A stretch of 64,000 nucleotides of DNA from a virus, in IMG/VR virus record IMGVR_UViG_3300046808_001241, positions 124,001 to 188,000 of that record. One strand, 5' to 3'. Each line of letters starts with the position of its first letter. Positions within the stretch are counted from its first letter, which is position 1. Positions 36,701 to 43,936 of the stretch are shown piece by piece. The position numbers and the translations under genes were made by a program. Below the pieces are notes generated by a model. It was not told the origin of the DNA. It was given only the letters and a program-made list of their open reading frames with translations, and ran no database searches.

Positions 36701-37004
36701 GAGTTCCATAAGCACTCGGAAGCTGAGTAAAAATCAAAACATCTCGAAAGATGTAATCAACATCAACATCCGTTTGATCGGTTAATAAAAACCCTTCGTC
36801 CGTCCAAGCTGATAAACCAACTCTATAAACTCCAGGAAATCCATATGTAGCTGTGACAGAAGGAGTGTTATATTCAAATAATCCATTTCCTAGATCCCAT
36901 GAAAATTGAGTATATTCGGCTGGAAATTCTGCTGTGTATATGAAATCTGTTGCATATACATTGCCTTTTTGAGATTCCGGAGTAACTGTGAAATAGTTAG
37001 GCAT
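33720..37004 (-). CDS. Large virion protein: PKD-like domain, propeller, C-terminal domain
   Basis: A 1094-residue protein. Residues about 25-80 (TQFSWDLGNGLFEYNTPSVT) form a PKD-like Ig fold. Residues about 465-760 carry an NHL/Vgb-like propeller with units such as GMAFDPIQNKLYATDADQD, ISIDRFSNIWISLYS, LTINPENNVWVACRD and IMLDRSNNLWVTHG. Residues 830-1094 form a mixed C-terminal domain. The ATG overlaps the gp6 stop as TAATG, so it is translated with the baseplate wedge. This is the position of gp7 in T4, but no direct homology is visible. Confidence 0.65.
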   Translation of the reverse strand: MPNYFTVTPESQKGNVYATDFIYTAEFPAEYTQFSWDLGNGLFEYNTPSVTATYGFPGVYRVGLSAWTDEGFLLTDQTDVDVDYIFRDVLIFTQLPSAYGTPSVKSDSPFTIELTSSKIDQPLSIVLQAFNTNSVPSYAVPEKWEFLVPRWRFVDAETDQDLDGPIVLKTNPIYRNNKVVAVSGSASFYYVDDLASGGGCPLLLAATLSTERFTYPPESLRYPYYSYSNSEVARAVISWQINDAIPTRLKVTENYLSDIHPIKWSNVPIPVMITCEFDPTLLDEFGNASTQPSKVLSYPRTNELGGVNKVKLVLSAEGGSLIPEDYYTVEVDGTSYNSSEAPLYFKAFDEQDNTTSGYLFTTITPLSPLSSSVVVAVSTIAANQETGSSTLAFSFPDGYPIYANVYVSHPNVSTINRIDIVTYSSTICGNIQYYKDLGILVEGSASYVSVPVLTAANLANYQLSGTSNVYGMAFDPIQNKLYATDADQDVLYVLNGGLGINQTIPISSYTGDDYNVPSHISIDRFSNIWISLYSREVLLKLDSSLNLVLSATPNTTLGLSAEGSMLVSPPIVETDSNNDAWACYSHTISSALIKFDGDTGAELFRATSLPLTSVPISLTINPENNVWVACRDSNKIQLHSGTDGTLLKTIEGAIRPSYIMLDRSNNLWVTHGYNFLSKYNNTTETFTHYKFYGATKSFEEVSGYTPEDIHKAYYENEIWGGLTVDVFDRVWVVDSEENVLFVFKTSDPFGSLNTFELIPTANTNYVVIGGTNYISALPEEKVRSAQAGGDWSGNRWYQKYSGSYSSLPVRGSSTPFNVYDLNNSFNIAKVNEEFDCAGYFKSLALPEILKENPILFDEFLSAVAGDGILTKEDIGRVAYERIANFVQTHGDFETAEITQLLSFAEQLSVPANIYGTDFPVEVSRLINLFSVPKHRLRGQVVYETDLNKNIGPVLSEASFVSAGQYIFAKDRIYSDKYQLVYVAPLSAGNILIDIQNERDILTINNMSIELPSPNLKYQLSAIQVEGLREPIFDNYYFFEYNEEQIGYKGNIINWDSDFTTVDYTLSSYEEWYGDNGLVETMFNNILTKRLISDN

Positions 37005-38815
37005 TAAATGACTTTATCTGTTTCTTGTTCCAAGACTTCGATTTGCGAAAAAACACTCTGTAAGTTATCGTAATACACAAATTCAAAATCTTTCATTTCT
37101 ATATCATTGACAATCGATTGTTTGTCTAAATCCGGATACGAAGGATTCCACATAAACAAAGAAAGTCCATTGAACGTTTCGTCTGTATCCAACCTTCTTG
37201 TAATAATTTTCGAAACTCCATCAACTGCTAGAATACTTTTAGCTAAAGAGCTGTATTCAAAAAGACCTCCAAGAGTCGCATTTGTAGGATTGAAGAAGTC
37301 TTTAAAGATCGTTTCTACTTCTGATGCAATAGATCTAGTGGATCTTTTATTGTTCGTTGAACGGATAATTTCCAATCTACAAAAATCTTTATCAGAAACA
37401 ACTACTTCGTCATTAGTTTTAACACCAATGGATACTGCTTTAAACACTGGATCTAAAAACGTAATTTCAGAAGTAAGAGTCTTGAGCGAATCAATGTTTG
37501 ATTTAATGATTTCTTTTTGAGCAGGCAAAAGGTACTTTAATGTTGATTGCTGACTAACTTTTGGAACACAGCAAATATAAACGTTATTGAAATTACAGCT
37601 ATCTGCATAAGCAATTTGATTCAACAAAATCTGCCTAAATGAAGTTGGAGAAACTTGTATGTCATTAAAATATTTTAAATAATCGCTGGTATAATCCCAG
37701 TTTGAAAACACTCTTACGTCGTTAATAAAGTTGGAGAAGTTTGTTCTAATGAAGGTTTCGTAGTCTTCTTTTGTTACTAAGCGATATTGGCTCTTGAAGT
37801 TTGCAGGAGCATTTTTTCTAATATCATCTGCTGTTTCAATATCTTTTGGAACGGTTGAGCCCACAACATTATTGAAAAACAAATTGTTTAATTGGTTTGT
37901 GTTTAAGTATGTGAACTGTTCGTTGTTTACTTCAGTCAGTAACGGTCCAAATGTTGAAGTATTAAAGATTGACTTCGTTCCAGTAGAAATTTCCCCAGGT
38001 CCGATAATTCCTTGCTGGCCAGAGCTTTGCAAATAATAAATTGCTACTTGATCGTTTTCTTCAAGCTTTCTTCCATTAATACCATCCCCGAAAGTAACTT
38101 CATAAAGAAGATCAGAATTTAATCGTTTTTCGAACGATCTGGAAAAAGCTTGTTCCGTATAAAGTGTTGGAACGTTTGCATATTGCACCCAACGATTTTG
38201 ACGAGACTCATACACATATACATCGATGTTAAAGTGATCCACAAAAATGTTTGAAACGTTAATTGTAACAACTTCATTAGGATCTCCGCTAGCTCTATAT
38301 AATGGATTTTCACGATAAATTCCTTGGTATAAAAGTTTTTTGTTTGTTAAGTCTGTAAGTTCTACTGCTTGCGGGTCTGTTGATATTGCAAACGAGACGT
38401 CTTCGTTAAACGAAAATGGAACTCCAGCAACAGTCAAATAGGTATAACGAGGTATTGTATAAAATCCTGCATTAAGATTTTGTGCCGAACATTGAAAAGC
38501 AAGAGTCGAAGTCTGATAGCCAATTGGTTTGTAGTCAAGAAGCTTTACAATTCTGCTAATGTTTTCATATAACTGAGCTTCAGTAAAGATCGACTCCGTA
38601 CTAGTTCTGTTAAGATAGAACATCAAAGTGTTAAAAGAATATGAAATAATATCAATAATAGCAGCTAGATTTGAACCAATATAGTTTTGATCGGTATAGA
38701 TGCCCTGATCATTCATTCTTTGAATAATCAAATTACGAAGCGATATAGCATCAAATGCTGCGTAGCTATCTTTAGGTAGCGGATATTCGTTTGTTGGTAC
38801 TATTTCGTTGGCCAT
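37004..38815 (-). CDS. 6: gp6-like baseplate wedge protein
   Basis: A 603-residue protein. The N-terminus (LRNLIIQRMNDQGIYTDQNY, then AAIIDIISYSFNTLMFYLNR) and the central section with VTFGDGINGRKLEENDQVAIYY match gp6 and the wider baseplate J-like family that forms the wedge ring. The length is close to T4 gp6 (660). It is directly downstream of gp25 (2 bases) as in many T4-like genomes. The segment GDGINGR is the most diagnostic. It forms the inner baseplate ring that changes shape on infection. Confidence 0.85.
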   Translation of the reverse strand: MANEIVPTNEYPLPKDSYAAFDAISLRNLIIQRMNDQGIYTDQNYIGSNLAAIIDIISYSFNTLMFYLNRTSTESIFTEAQLYENISRIVKLLDYKPIGYQTSTLAFQCSAQNLNAGFYTIPRYTYLTVAGVPFSFNEDVSFAISTDPQAVELTDLTNKKLLYQGIYRENPLYRASGDPNEVVTINVSNIFVDHFNIDVYVYESRQNRWVQYANVPTLYTEQAFSRSFEKRLNSDLLYEVTFGDGINGRKLEENDQVAIYYLQSSGQQGIIGPGEISTGTKSIFNTSTFGPLLTEVNNEQFTYLNTNQLNNLFFNNVVGSTVPKDIETADDIRKNAPANFKSQYRLVTKEDYETFIRTNFSNFINDVRVFSNWDYTSDYLKYFNDIQVSPTSFRQILLNQIAYADSCNFNNVYICCVPKVSQQSTLKYLLPAQKEIIKSNIDSLKTLTSEITFLDPVFKAVSIGVKTNDEVVVSDKDFCRLEIIRSTNNKRSTRSIASEVETIFKDFFNPTNATLGGLFEYSSLAKSILAVDGVSKIITRRLDTDETFNGLSLFMWNPSYPDLDKQSIVNDIEMKDFEFVYYDNLQSVFSQIEVLEQETDKVI

Positions 38816-38816
38816 A

Positions 38817-39317
38817 TTATCTGTTTCTGGATGTTTCTACAAAAATAAATGATTGTTGTTTGACGTCCAAAATAGTATTTATAGACGTTGTTGTATTTAA
38901 AATAGGGATTGAAACAATAATTGTTATTTCATATTCATTGTCGTCTGGCTTTGCTACTACATTACAACGTTCCAGCTTGACTCTCGGTTCATACTTGTCA
39001 ATAGCTGTTACAATCCTTTCCCCAATCATCTGACCGTTTATTTCAGTTATTGGTTCAAAAAGCCATTGATAGATGTCTAAGCCATACAAAGGAAATAAAA
39101 ACCTTTGGCCAGGCAGAGTGTTAAAAAGATTTCTTAAAGAATTTCTGATTGCTCTTTCATCAAAATCTACTTGGGTATCGTTTCCTTCAATTTTTCTTTG
39201 TTGAGACGTGCTAAATTCACTAGACTTAGCAAAATCCAAATGCAGATCTTTAAACACATATTGCTTCTGCTTGAATTGCTCTGCTATTTGTTCCAGATTA
39301 GCGATCTTGATTGCCAT
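38817..39317 (-). CDS. 25: gp25-like baseplate wedge protein
   Basis: A 166-residue protein of the GPW/gp25 family. The diagnostic part is RNSLRNLFNTLPGQRFLFPL, then LFEPI and the conserved YEPRV before the final strands. In T4, gp25 sits in the baseplate wedge with gp6 and gp53 and can trigger sheath assembly. The first 40 residues are an N-terminal extension. This is the first gene of the longest minus-strand run here, divergent from the + strand gene at 39382. Confidence 0.9.
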   Translation of the reverse strand: MAIKIANLEQIAEQFKQKQYVFKDLHLDFAKSSEFSTSQQRKIEGNDTQVDFDERAIRNSLRNLFNTLPGQRFLFPLYGLDIYQWLFEPITEINGQMIGERIVTAIDKYEPRVKLERCNVVAKPDDNEYEITIIVSIPILNTTTSINTILDVKQQSFIFVETSRNR

Positions 39318-39367
39318 TAAAATTACTTATTCAAAGAAAATTTGAATGAGATTTTTGAAATAAAATT

Positions 39368-39375
39368 GATAAATA
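39368..39375 (+). promoter_or_regulatory. Late-type octamer for 39382-39912
   Basis: GATAAATA on the + strand, six bases before the ATG at 39382. This is the same geometry as on the minus strand, so the arrangement is not a strand artefact. Confidence 0.55.
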
Positions 39376-39381
39376 AGATTC

Positions 39382-39912
39382 ATGAGCAAATTTGATACGT
39401 TACTTGAAGCTGAAGCAGAGAAGTTTCAGTCTGGAGGATATATGGTAGGACAGAGAATCCGCTTTAAGAAAGACGCTTTACAAAGCGAATATGTTAAAAC
39501 ACGTGCTCAATCCTTTCAAGATATTATTAAAGCTTGTATGGATCCTGGTTTTGATTTGAACCTTCGCATTGGAGCAACTAAATCAATTTATCCAACAACA
39601 ACACAAAATTACGGTAACGGAACTCAACAATCAGCCGGTGTATTTTTTGACATATATATTGAATATGCCCCTGGTTTGTTTAGAAATCCAATGACAGTAC
39701 CACTGGAAATTGTTGAAGAAATCCCAGGAGATGAAGGAAGAGGCCCAATTCCCGACAGTCTCCGTCGTAAAAATAAGATTCATGGTCCAGAAGAACAAAA
39801 AGCTGAATCAGATATTAAGGCAAACGTGAATTTAACAACTCAGAATGTTAAATTGCCTGGCTCCAATAAATGGGATGACACCAAACCAGGTGGGGGAAAT
39901 TTCAAACCGTAA
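39382..39912 (+). CDS. Conserved T4-like phage protein, possibly structural
   Basis: A 176-residue protein. Residues 15-110 (FQSGGYMVGQRIRFKKDALQ, then PGFDLNLRIGATKSIYPTT and GVFFDIYIEYAPGLF) form a compact beta-rich domain. The C-terminal 60 residues are low-complexity and hydrophilic. I recall similar proteins in T4-like marine phages without assigned function. The late-type promoter and position next to gp25 suggest a virion or assembly role, although it is on the same strand as the nucleotide-metabolism genes that follow. Confidence 0.6.
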   Translation: MSKFDTLLEAEAEKFQSGGYMVGQRIRFKKDALQSEYVKTRAQSFQDIIKACMDPGFDLNLRIGATKSIYPTTTQNYGNGTQQSAGVFFDIYIEYAPGLFRNPMTVPLEIVEEIPGDEGRGPIPDSLRRKNKIHGPEEQKAESDIKANVNLTTQNVKLPGSNKWDDTKPGGGNFKP

Positions 39913-39955
39913 GTAGAAATTTCAAAAAAACCAATTAACCTAATACGCACGACCT

Positions 39956-40153
39956 ATGTTCAAAAATATTTACTACAAAACCTTAGTTTGGACTTCTTAT
40001 CAAATTGGAGATATTTTGAGTAATTTTGAATATGAATGGAGTTATAACCTCTATCAAAAATGCATGAGCTTTTCTTTAGATTGCGATGAGCATATTGATT
40101 TTTGGTTTTGGAAAGAACCTCCTTTGAACGACGATGAGGATGACAATTTATGA
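39956..40153 (+). CDS. Small Trp/Tyr-rich protein upstream of nrdB
   Basis: A 65-residue protein (start MFKNIYYKTLVWTSYQIGDI) with an aromatic N-terminal half and an acidic tail. Small proteins of this look occur in T4-like phages, function unknown. It overlaps the nrdB start by four bases, so it is translationally coupled to nrdB. Confidence 0.65.
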   Translation: MFKNIYYKTLVWTSYQIGDILSNFEYEWSYNLYQKCMSFSLDCDEHIDFWFWKEPPLNDDEDDNL

Positions 40154-41142
40154 AAACACAAAACAGACCTAAAATATTTGAAGAACAGATAGCAAGAAAG
40201 CCAAATCATTTTTCTTGGACGGACTCGTTCGTCGAGAGTATTCAAAACGGATTTTGGACGCATCGGGAATTTAACTTCAAATCAGACATTCAGCAATTTA
40301 AAGTTAATTTGACCGATCAAGAAAGAGATATTATTATCCGCACGCTTTCTGCTATTGGACAAATTGAAATTGCTGTAAAAACATTCTGGGGAAAGCTCGG
40401 AGAGAATTTGAGATTTCCAAATTTTTCTGACCTAGGTTATACTATGGCCCACACAGAAGTCATTCACAATAATGCTTATGAGCGTCTTATTGACGTATTA
40501 GGCTTAAGTGAAGTGTTTGAAGAAAACTTAAAACTTGATTGGATTCAAGGACGGGTTAACTATCTTCGTAAATACACTCACAAGTTTTATAAAGATTCAA
40601 AGAAACAATATCTTTATGCTATTATCTTGTTCACGTTGTTTGTTGAGAACGTTTCGTTGTTTAGTCAGTTCTATATCATTAACTGGTTTGCAAGGTTCAA
40701 AAACGTTCTTAAAGATACAGACCAACAAGTCAAATACACACGCAATGAAGAAAACCTCCATGCTTTGATTGGCATTAAAATTATCAACACTATTAGAGAA
40801 GATTATCCAGAAATGTTCGATGAAGAGCTGGAACAAAAGATTCTTCACGAGGCAGAAGAGGCTTATAAGTCAGAAGCAAAGATTGTGGATTGGATGATTA
40901 ACGGCATTCAAGAAGAAGGATTGACTGCTCCAATCCTCAAAGAATTCATTAAGAACAGAATTAATGAATCGTTAACTCAAATTGGTTTTAAAACAGCATT
41001 TGAAGTTGATAAAGATCTTTTAAAGACTACAATGTGGTTTAATGAAGAATTGCTTGGAGAGAACGCGACAGATTTTTTTCATAGTCGGCCCACTTCATAT
41101 GCAAAGAACAATCAATCATTTTCTGAAGATGACTTGTTTTAA
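40150..41142 (+). CDS. nrdB: Aerobic ribonucleotide reductase small subunit
   Basis: A 330-residue class I R2 protein that holds the di-iron/tyrosyl radical for ribonucleotide reduction with NrdA. Metal ligands and radical residue are recognisable: E73, then E103-x-x-H106 and Y110 in HTEVIHNNAY, E166 in LFVENVSLF and E201-x-x-H204 in NEENLHALIG. The C-terminal tail (QSFSEDDLF), which in R2 proteins binds NrdA, is present and is duplicated at the end of the next gene. A possible ribosome site, GAGGA, lies about nine bases upstream. The partner nrdA is at 43937, separated by an endonuclease and two other genes. Supplies dNTPs during infection. Confidence 0.95.
   Translation: MKTQNRPKIFEEQIARKPNHFSWTDSFVESIQNGFWTHREFNFKSDIQQFKVNLTDQERDIIIRTLSAIGQIEIAVKTFWGKLGENLRFPNFSDLGYTMAHTEVIHNNAYERLIDVLGLSEVFEENLKLDWIQGRVNYLRKYTHKFYKDSKKQYLYAIILFTLFVENVSLFSQFYIINWFARFKNVLKDTDQQVKYTRNEENLHALIGIKIINTIREDYPEMFDEELEQKILHEAEEAYKSEAKIVDWMINGIQEEGLTAPILKEFIKNRINESLTQIGFKTAFEVDKDLLKTTMWFNEELLGENATDFFHSRPTSYAKNNQSFSEDDLF
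41107..41142 (+). repeat. NrdB tail repeat, copy 1
   Basis: The last 12 codons of nrdB, including the stop. They match 42865-42900 at 34 of 36 bases. Both differences are synonymous (AAC/AAT and TCT/TCC), and similarity stops at the stop codon and just upstream of the repeat. Confidence 0.95.
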
Positions 41143-41196
41143 GTTATAAGCTGACTTTACTCGAAAAAGTACACGACTTAGATTAAGTAATCTTGT

Positions 41197-42900
41197 ATGT
41201 TTACACGCGTATTTGATACAAAGTCTTTTATCGATAAATCCAAACAGAAATTTAGTTCCAAATTTAGTTACGAGGATACGGTATATACAAAATCAACAAA
41301 TAGACTTAACGTAATTTGCAGCATTCACGGCAAAGTCGAAATTCTTCCAGGAGTGCACTTGTCTGGAGCGGGATGCCCGAGCTGTTCGAGGGCGTTAAAT
41401 GGCTTGAGTCATAGAATGGACACTGAAACGTTTATTAAAAGAGCTCAAGCTAAACATAATAATTTTTACAATTACGACAAAGCAACATTTCAAGGTAGTT
41501 TAAAAAACCTAATAGTCACTTGTCCTGTGCACGGAGATTTCGCAATTCAAGCAAGTCGACATATAAATAACGGAGCTGGTTGCTCAAAGTGTGGTTTTAT
41601 TCGTCGTGTAAAAAAATGCACTACCCCACTCGATGTGTTTTTAGAAAAGACATCCAAAAAACCAAATTTCGAAAATTATGATTTCAGTTTAGTTAACTTT
41701 AAAAATAAAAAAGAATGGGTTACCGTTATTTGTAAAAAGCACGGAGAGTATAAAACTAAACCTAGATATATTGATAATAGTGCGTTTTTCGGTTGTAGTC
41801 AGTGCAAATGCGAAAGCAGAACTTTCACTACTGATACTTTTATCGAAAAAGCTAAACAAATACATGCCGAAAGATATCTTTATGATAGAGTCGAATATAA
41901 AGATTCACACACAGAGGTGACACTAATCTGTAAAACTCACGGAGATTATATTTGCAAACCTTATGTACACTTGGCGGGAGGAGGCTTTTGTCCAAGCTGC
42001 ACTAACAATGGTGTAAGTTCTTATGAGAGAGAAATAAAATTATTTTTGCAACAAAACGGCATCAGCATAGAATCTTCTTTTAGAGGATTTGACGGATTGA
42101 AGGAAATAGATTTAATTTGTCACAACAAAAAAATAGGAATTGAAGTTAATGGGTTATATTGGCACTGTGACTTATACAAAGAAAAAAACTTTCATAAACA
42201 CAAAACGGAAACTTTGTTAAAGCAGGGATATCGACTAATTCATATATTTGAAGACAGCTGGCTTCTCAAAAAAGACGTTTGTTTGTCAATTTTATTGAAT
42301 GCGTTTAATAAAACTCCCAATAAAATTTACGCAAGAAAGTGTGAACTAAAACTAATTTCAGATAAAGAGTCAAAACATTTTTTAAATGCAAACCACGTAC
42401 AAGGTTCTTGCGTTTCTAAAATAAGATATGGTTTATTCTATAATAACGAGCTTGTATCGGTTATGACCTTCGGCTCTAACAGAAAAAATTTGGGCAATAA
42501 ATCAAAACCAAATGAATACGAACTACTAAGGTTTTGTAACAAAACCTACACCAATGTCGTTGGAGGAGCTTCTAAACTGTTTGCTTCTTTCATCAAACAA
42601 CACAACCCTCGGAAAATAACAAGCTATTGCAATAGAAGTATCGGAACGGGAAATCTATACAAGCAGCTTGGATTTCAGTTTTTATACAATACGCCTCCAA
42701 ACTATTTTTATGTCAGAGGAAGTACAAGATTGCCGAGATTTAAATTTCGAAAAGATGTGTTAATTAAACAAGGACATGATAAAAACAAAACAGAAGCTTG
42801 CATTATGAAGGAATTAGGGTATAATAGAATTTATGACTGTGGAAGCATGAAATTTGAATGGACAAATAATCAATCATTTTCCGAAGATGACTTGTTTTAA
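41197..42900 (+). CDS. EDxHD-type homing endonuclease carrying the NrdB C-terminal tail
   Basis: A 567-residue protein. Residues about 5-268 are four repeats with the pattern C-x-x-H-G-x(~13)-H-x-x-G-x-G-C-x-x-C, probably zinc-binding DNA-recognition units. Residues about 272-365 (SSYEREIKLFLQQNG, IGIEVNGLYWHCD, HIFEDSW) match the Vsr-like EDxHD endonuclease fold of I-Bth0305I-type homing enzymes. Residues about 370-555 form a further domain often seen in phage Hef-like proteins. The last 11 residues (NNQSFSEDDLF) copy the NrdB tail. It likely makes nrdB its homing site. A 54-base gap precedes its start; only three bases follow before the next gene. Confidence 0.85.
   Translation: MFTRVFDTKSFIDKSKQKFSSKFSYEDTVYTKSTNRLNVICSIHGKVEILPGVHLSGAGCPSCSRALNGLSHRMDTETFIKRAQAKHNNFYNYDKATFQGSLKNLIVTCPVHGDFAIQASRHINNGAGCSKCGFIRRVKKCTTPLDVFLEKTSKKPNFENYDFSLVNFKNKKEWVTVICKKHGEYKTKPRYIDNSAFFGCSQCKCESRTFTTDTFIEKAKQIHAERYLYDRVEYKDSHTEVTLICKTHGDYICKPYVHLAGGGFCPSCTNNGVSSYEREIKLFLQQNGISIESSFRGFDGLKEIDLICHNKKIGIEVNGLYWHCDLYKEKNFHKHKTETLLKQGYRLIHIFEDSWLLKKDVCLSILLNAFNKTPNKIYARKCELKLISDKESKHFLNANHVQGSCVSKIRYGLFYNNELVSVMTFGSNRKNLGNKSKPNEYELLRFCNKTYTNVVGGASKLFASFIKQHNPRKITSYCNRSIGTGNLYKQLGFQFLYNTPPNYFYVRGSTRLPRFKFRKDVLIKQGHDKNKTEACIMKELGYNRIYDCGSMKFEWTNNQSFSEDDLF
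42865..42900 (+). repeat. NrdB tail repeat, copy 2, fused to the endonuclease
   Basis: The last 12 codons of the endonuclease gene, matching the nrdB end at 34 of 36 bases. It gives the endonuclease an R2-type C-terminal peptide. Confidence 0.95.
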
Positions 42901-42903
42901 AGT

Positions 42904-43671
42904 ATGAGTAAAAGTCATTCTTGGCTTTCAGACCAACTTAAAGGTTTTCCTAACTTTGCAAAAATGTTTCGAGATGTTCTTGCAGAGGAATTGCAGCAAA
43001 CCTATTTGGAAGAAGGTTTGATTGCGTCTTGGGATATTGAAAAATTAATCAAAAGAATATCAAACATTATTGGAGACAAAATTTTAGAAGTACAAAAAAC
43101 TACTCTTCCAGACTTTTTAAAAAATACCAACTACGGAGAAGTCTTTACTGTTAATATATTTTTAAAAGAAAAACTAACAAAAGAAGAAACAAATCAAGTA
43201 GACCAACTTTTGGATTTGTTTGGGTATACTAATGCTTTGTGGATTGAACCAGACGGACTTCAGTTGCAGCTAGAACCAAGGTATCCAGTCAAACTTAACG
43301 AACTTATAAAACAAACTTCTGACAACTATCTTTTCCATATAACTCAAAAGAAATCGCTAGACAAGATTAAAGAAATAGGATTAGCTCCAAGACCTTCAGA
43401 AACTAAATTTGAACATCCGGGAAATAGAATTTATTTGTTGTGGCTGCCAGCAGTACAAAATAAAGGGTTGATTGTGAACGCTCTTGTTAAACAGTTAGCA
43501 AACAACAAAAAGCTGGAAGAAAAAGATTTTGCTGTTATGATGCTAAAATATAACCCTAAATACGACTACTACCTAGATGATACTACAACATTGCTCGATC
43601 AAAAAATTATAGCAATGTTCACCACAAATAATATCAACCCAAAAGAAATTGTTAAAATTATAAATTTATGA
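42904..43671 (+). CDS. ADP-ribosyltransferase-fold-like protein, paralogue A
   Basis: A 255-residue protein related to the genes at 60240 and 60974. Residues 1-135 form an N-terminal alpha/beta domain that includes YLEEGLIASWD. Residues 142-255 contain LFHITQKKSLDKIKEIGLAP (FHIT at 144-147), EHPGNRIYLLW (R175, Y177) and a final strand. The order H-x-T, then a helix and GL, then R-x-Y resembles the beginning of DarT, Tpt1/KptA and other ADP-ribosyltransferase-superfamily proteins. Fold assignment is inference. The start lies three bases after the endonuclease stop, and the gene ends with ATGA overlap into the next. Confidence 0.6.
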   Translation: MSKSHSWLSDQLKGFPNFAKMFRDVLAEELQQTYLEEGLIASWDIEKLIKRISNIIGDKILEVQKTTLPDFLKNTNYGEVFTVNIFLKEKLTKEETNQVDQLLDLFGYTNALWIEPDGLQLQLEPRYPVKLNELIKQTSDNYLFHITQKKSLDKIKEIGLAPRPSETKFEHPGNRIYLLWLPAVQNKGLIVNALVKQLANNKKLEEKDFAVMMLKYNPKYDYYLDDTTTLLDQKIIAMFTTNNINPKEIVKIINL

Positions 43672-43913
43672 AACGAATATACAAACATTATCCGAATATA
43701 TTCAATTTCAAAATTGGTAAAAAACTAAATATCGGACTTTGGAAGTATCAATCTAGTATAGTTTTTAGATGGATAAATCTCCATCCAAAAATTTGGAAGT
43801 TTTGGAGATTAAATTACTTAAAGGGTAAGTTTGTATACTTTGAGTGCACAATATATAAAAAAATAGAAATTTGGTGGGACGGATTTTTATTTCAAATAGT
43901 GCTAGATAAATGA
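43668..43913 (+). CDS. Small basic aromatic protein
   Basis: An 81-residue protein rich in Lys, Trp, Phe and Ile (start MKRIYKHYPNIFNFKIGKKL). It overlaps the upstream gene by ATGA and lies 23 bases before nrdA, so it belongs to the nrd operon. Composition could suit membrane or nucleic-acid contact. No family is recognised. Confidence 0.6.
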   Translation: MKRIYKHYPNIFNFKIGKKLNIGLWKYQSSIVFRWINLHPKIWKFWRLNYLKGKFVYFECTIYKKIEIWWDGFLFQIVLDK

Positions 43914-43936
43914 GAAATTTTTTATAAGATTAACAT

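Noticed and set aside
37107-37520. A 137-codon + strand frame opposite gp6
   Set aside because: The minus-strand gp6-like protein is clearly real; this is a shadow.
40054-40848. Minus-strand frames opposite nrdB
   Set aside because: nrdB has complete metal-ligand residues and the frames have no separate support.
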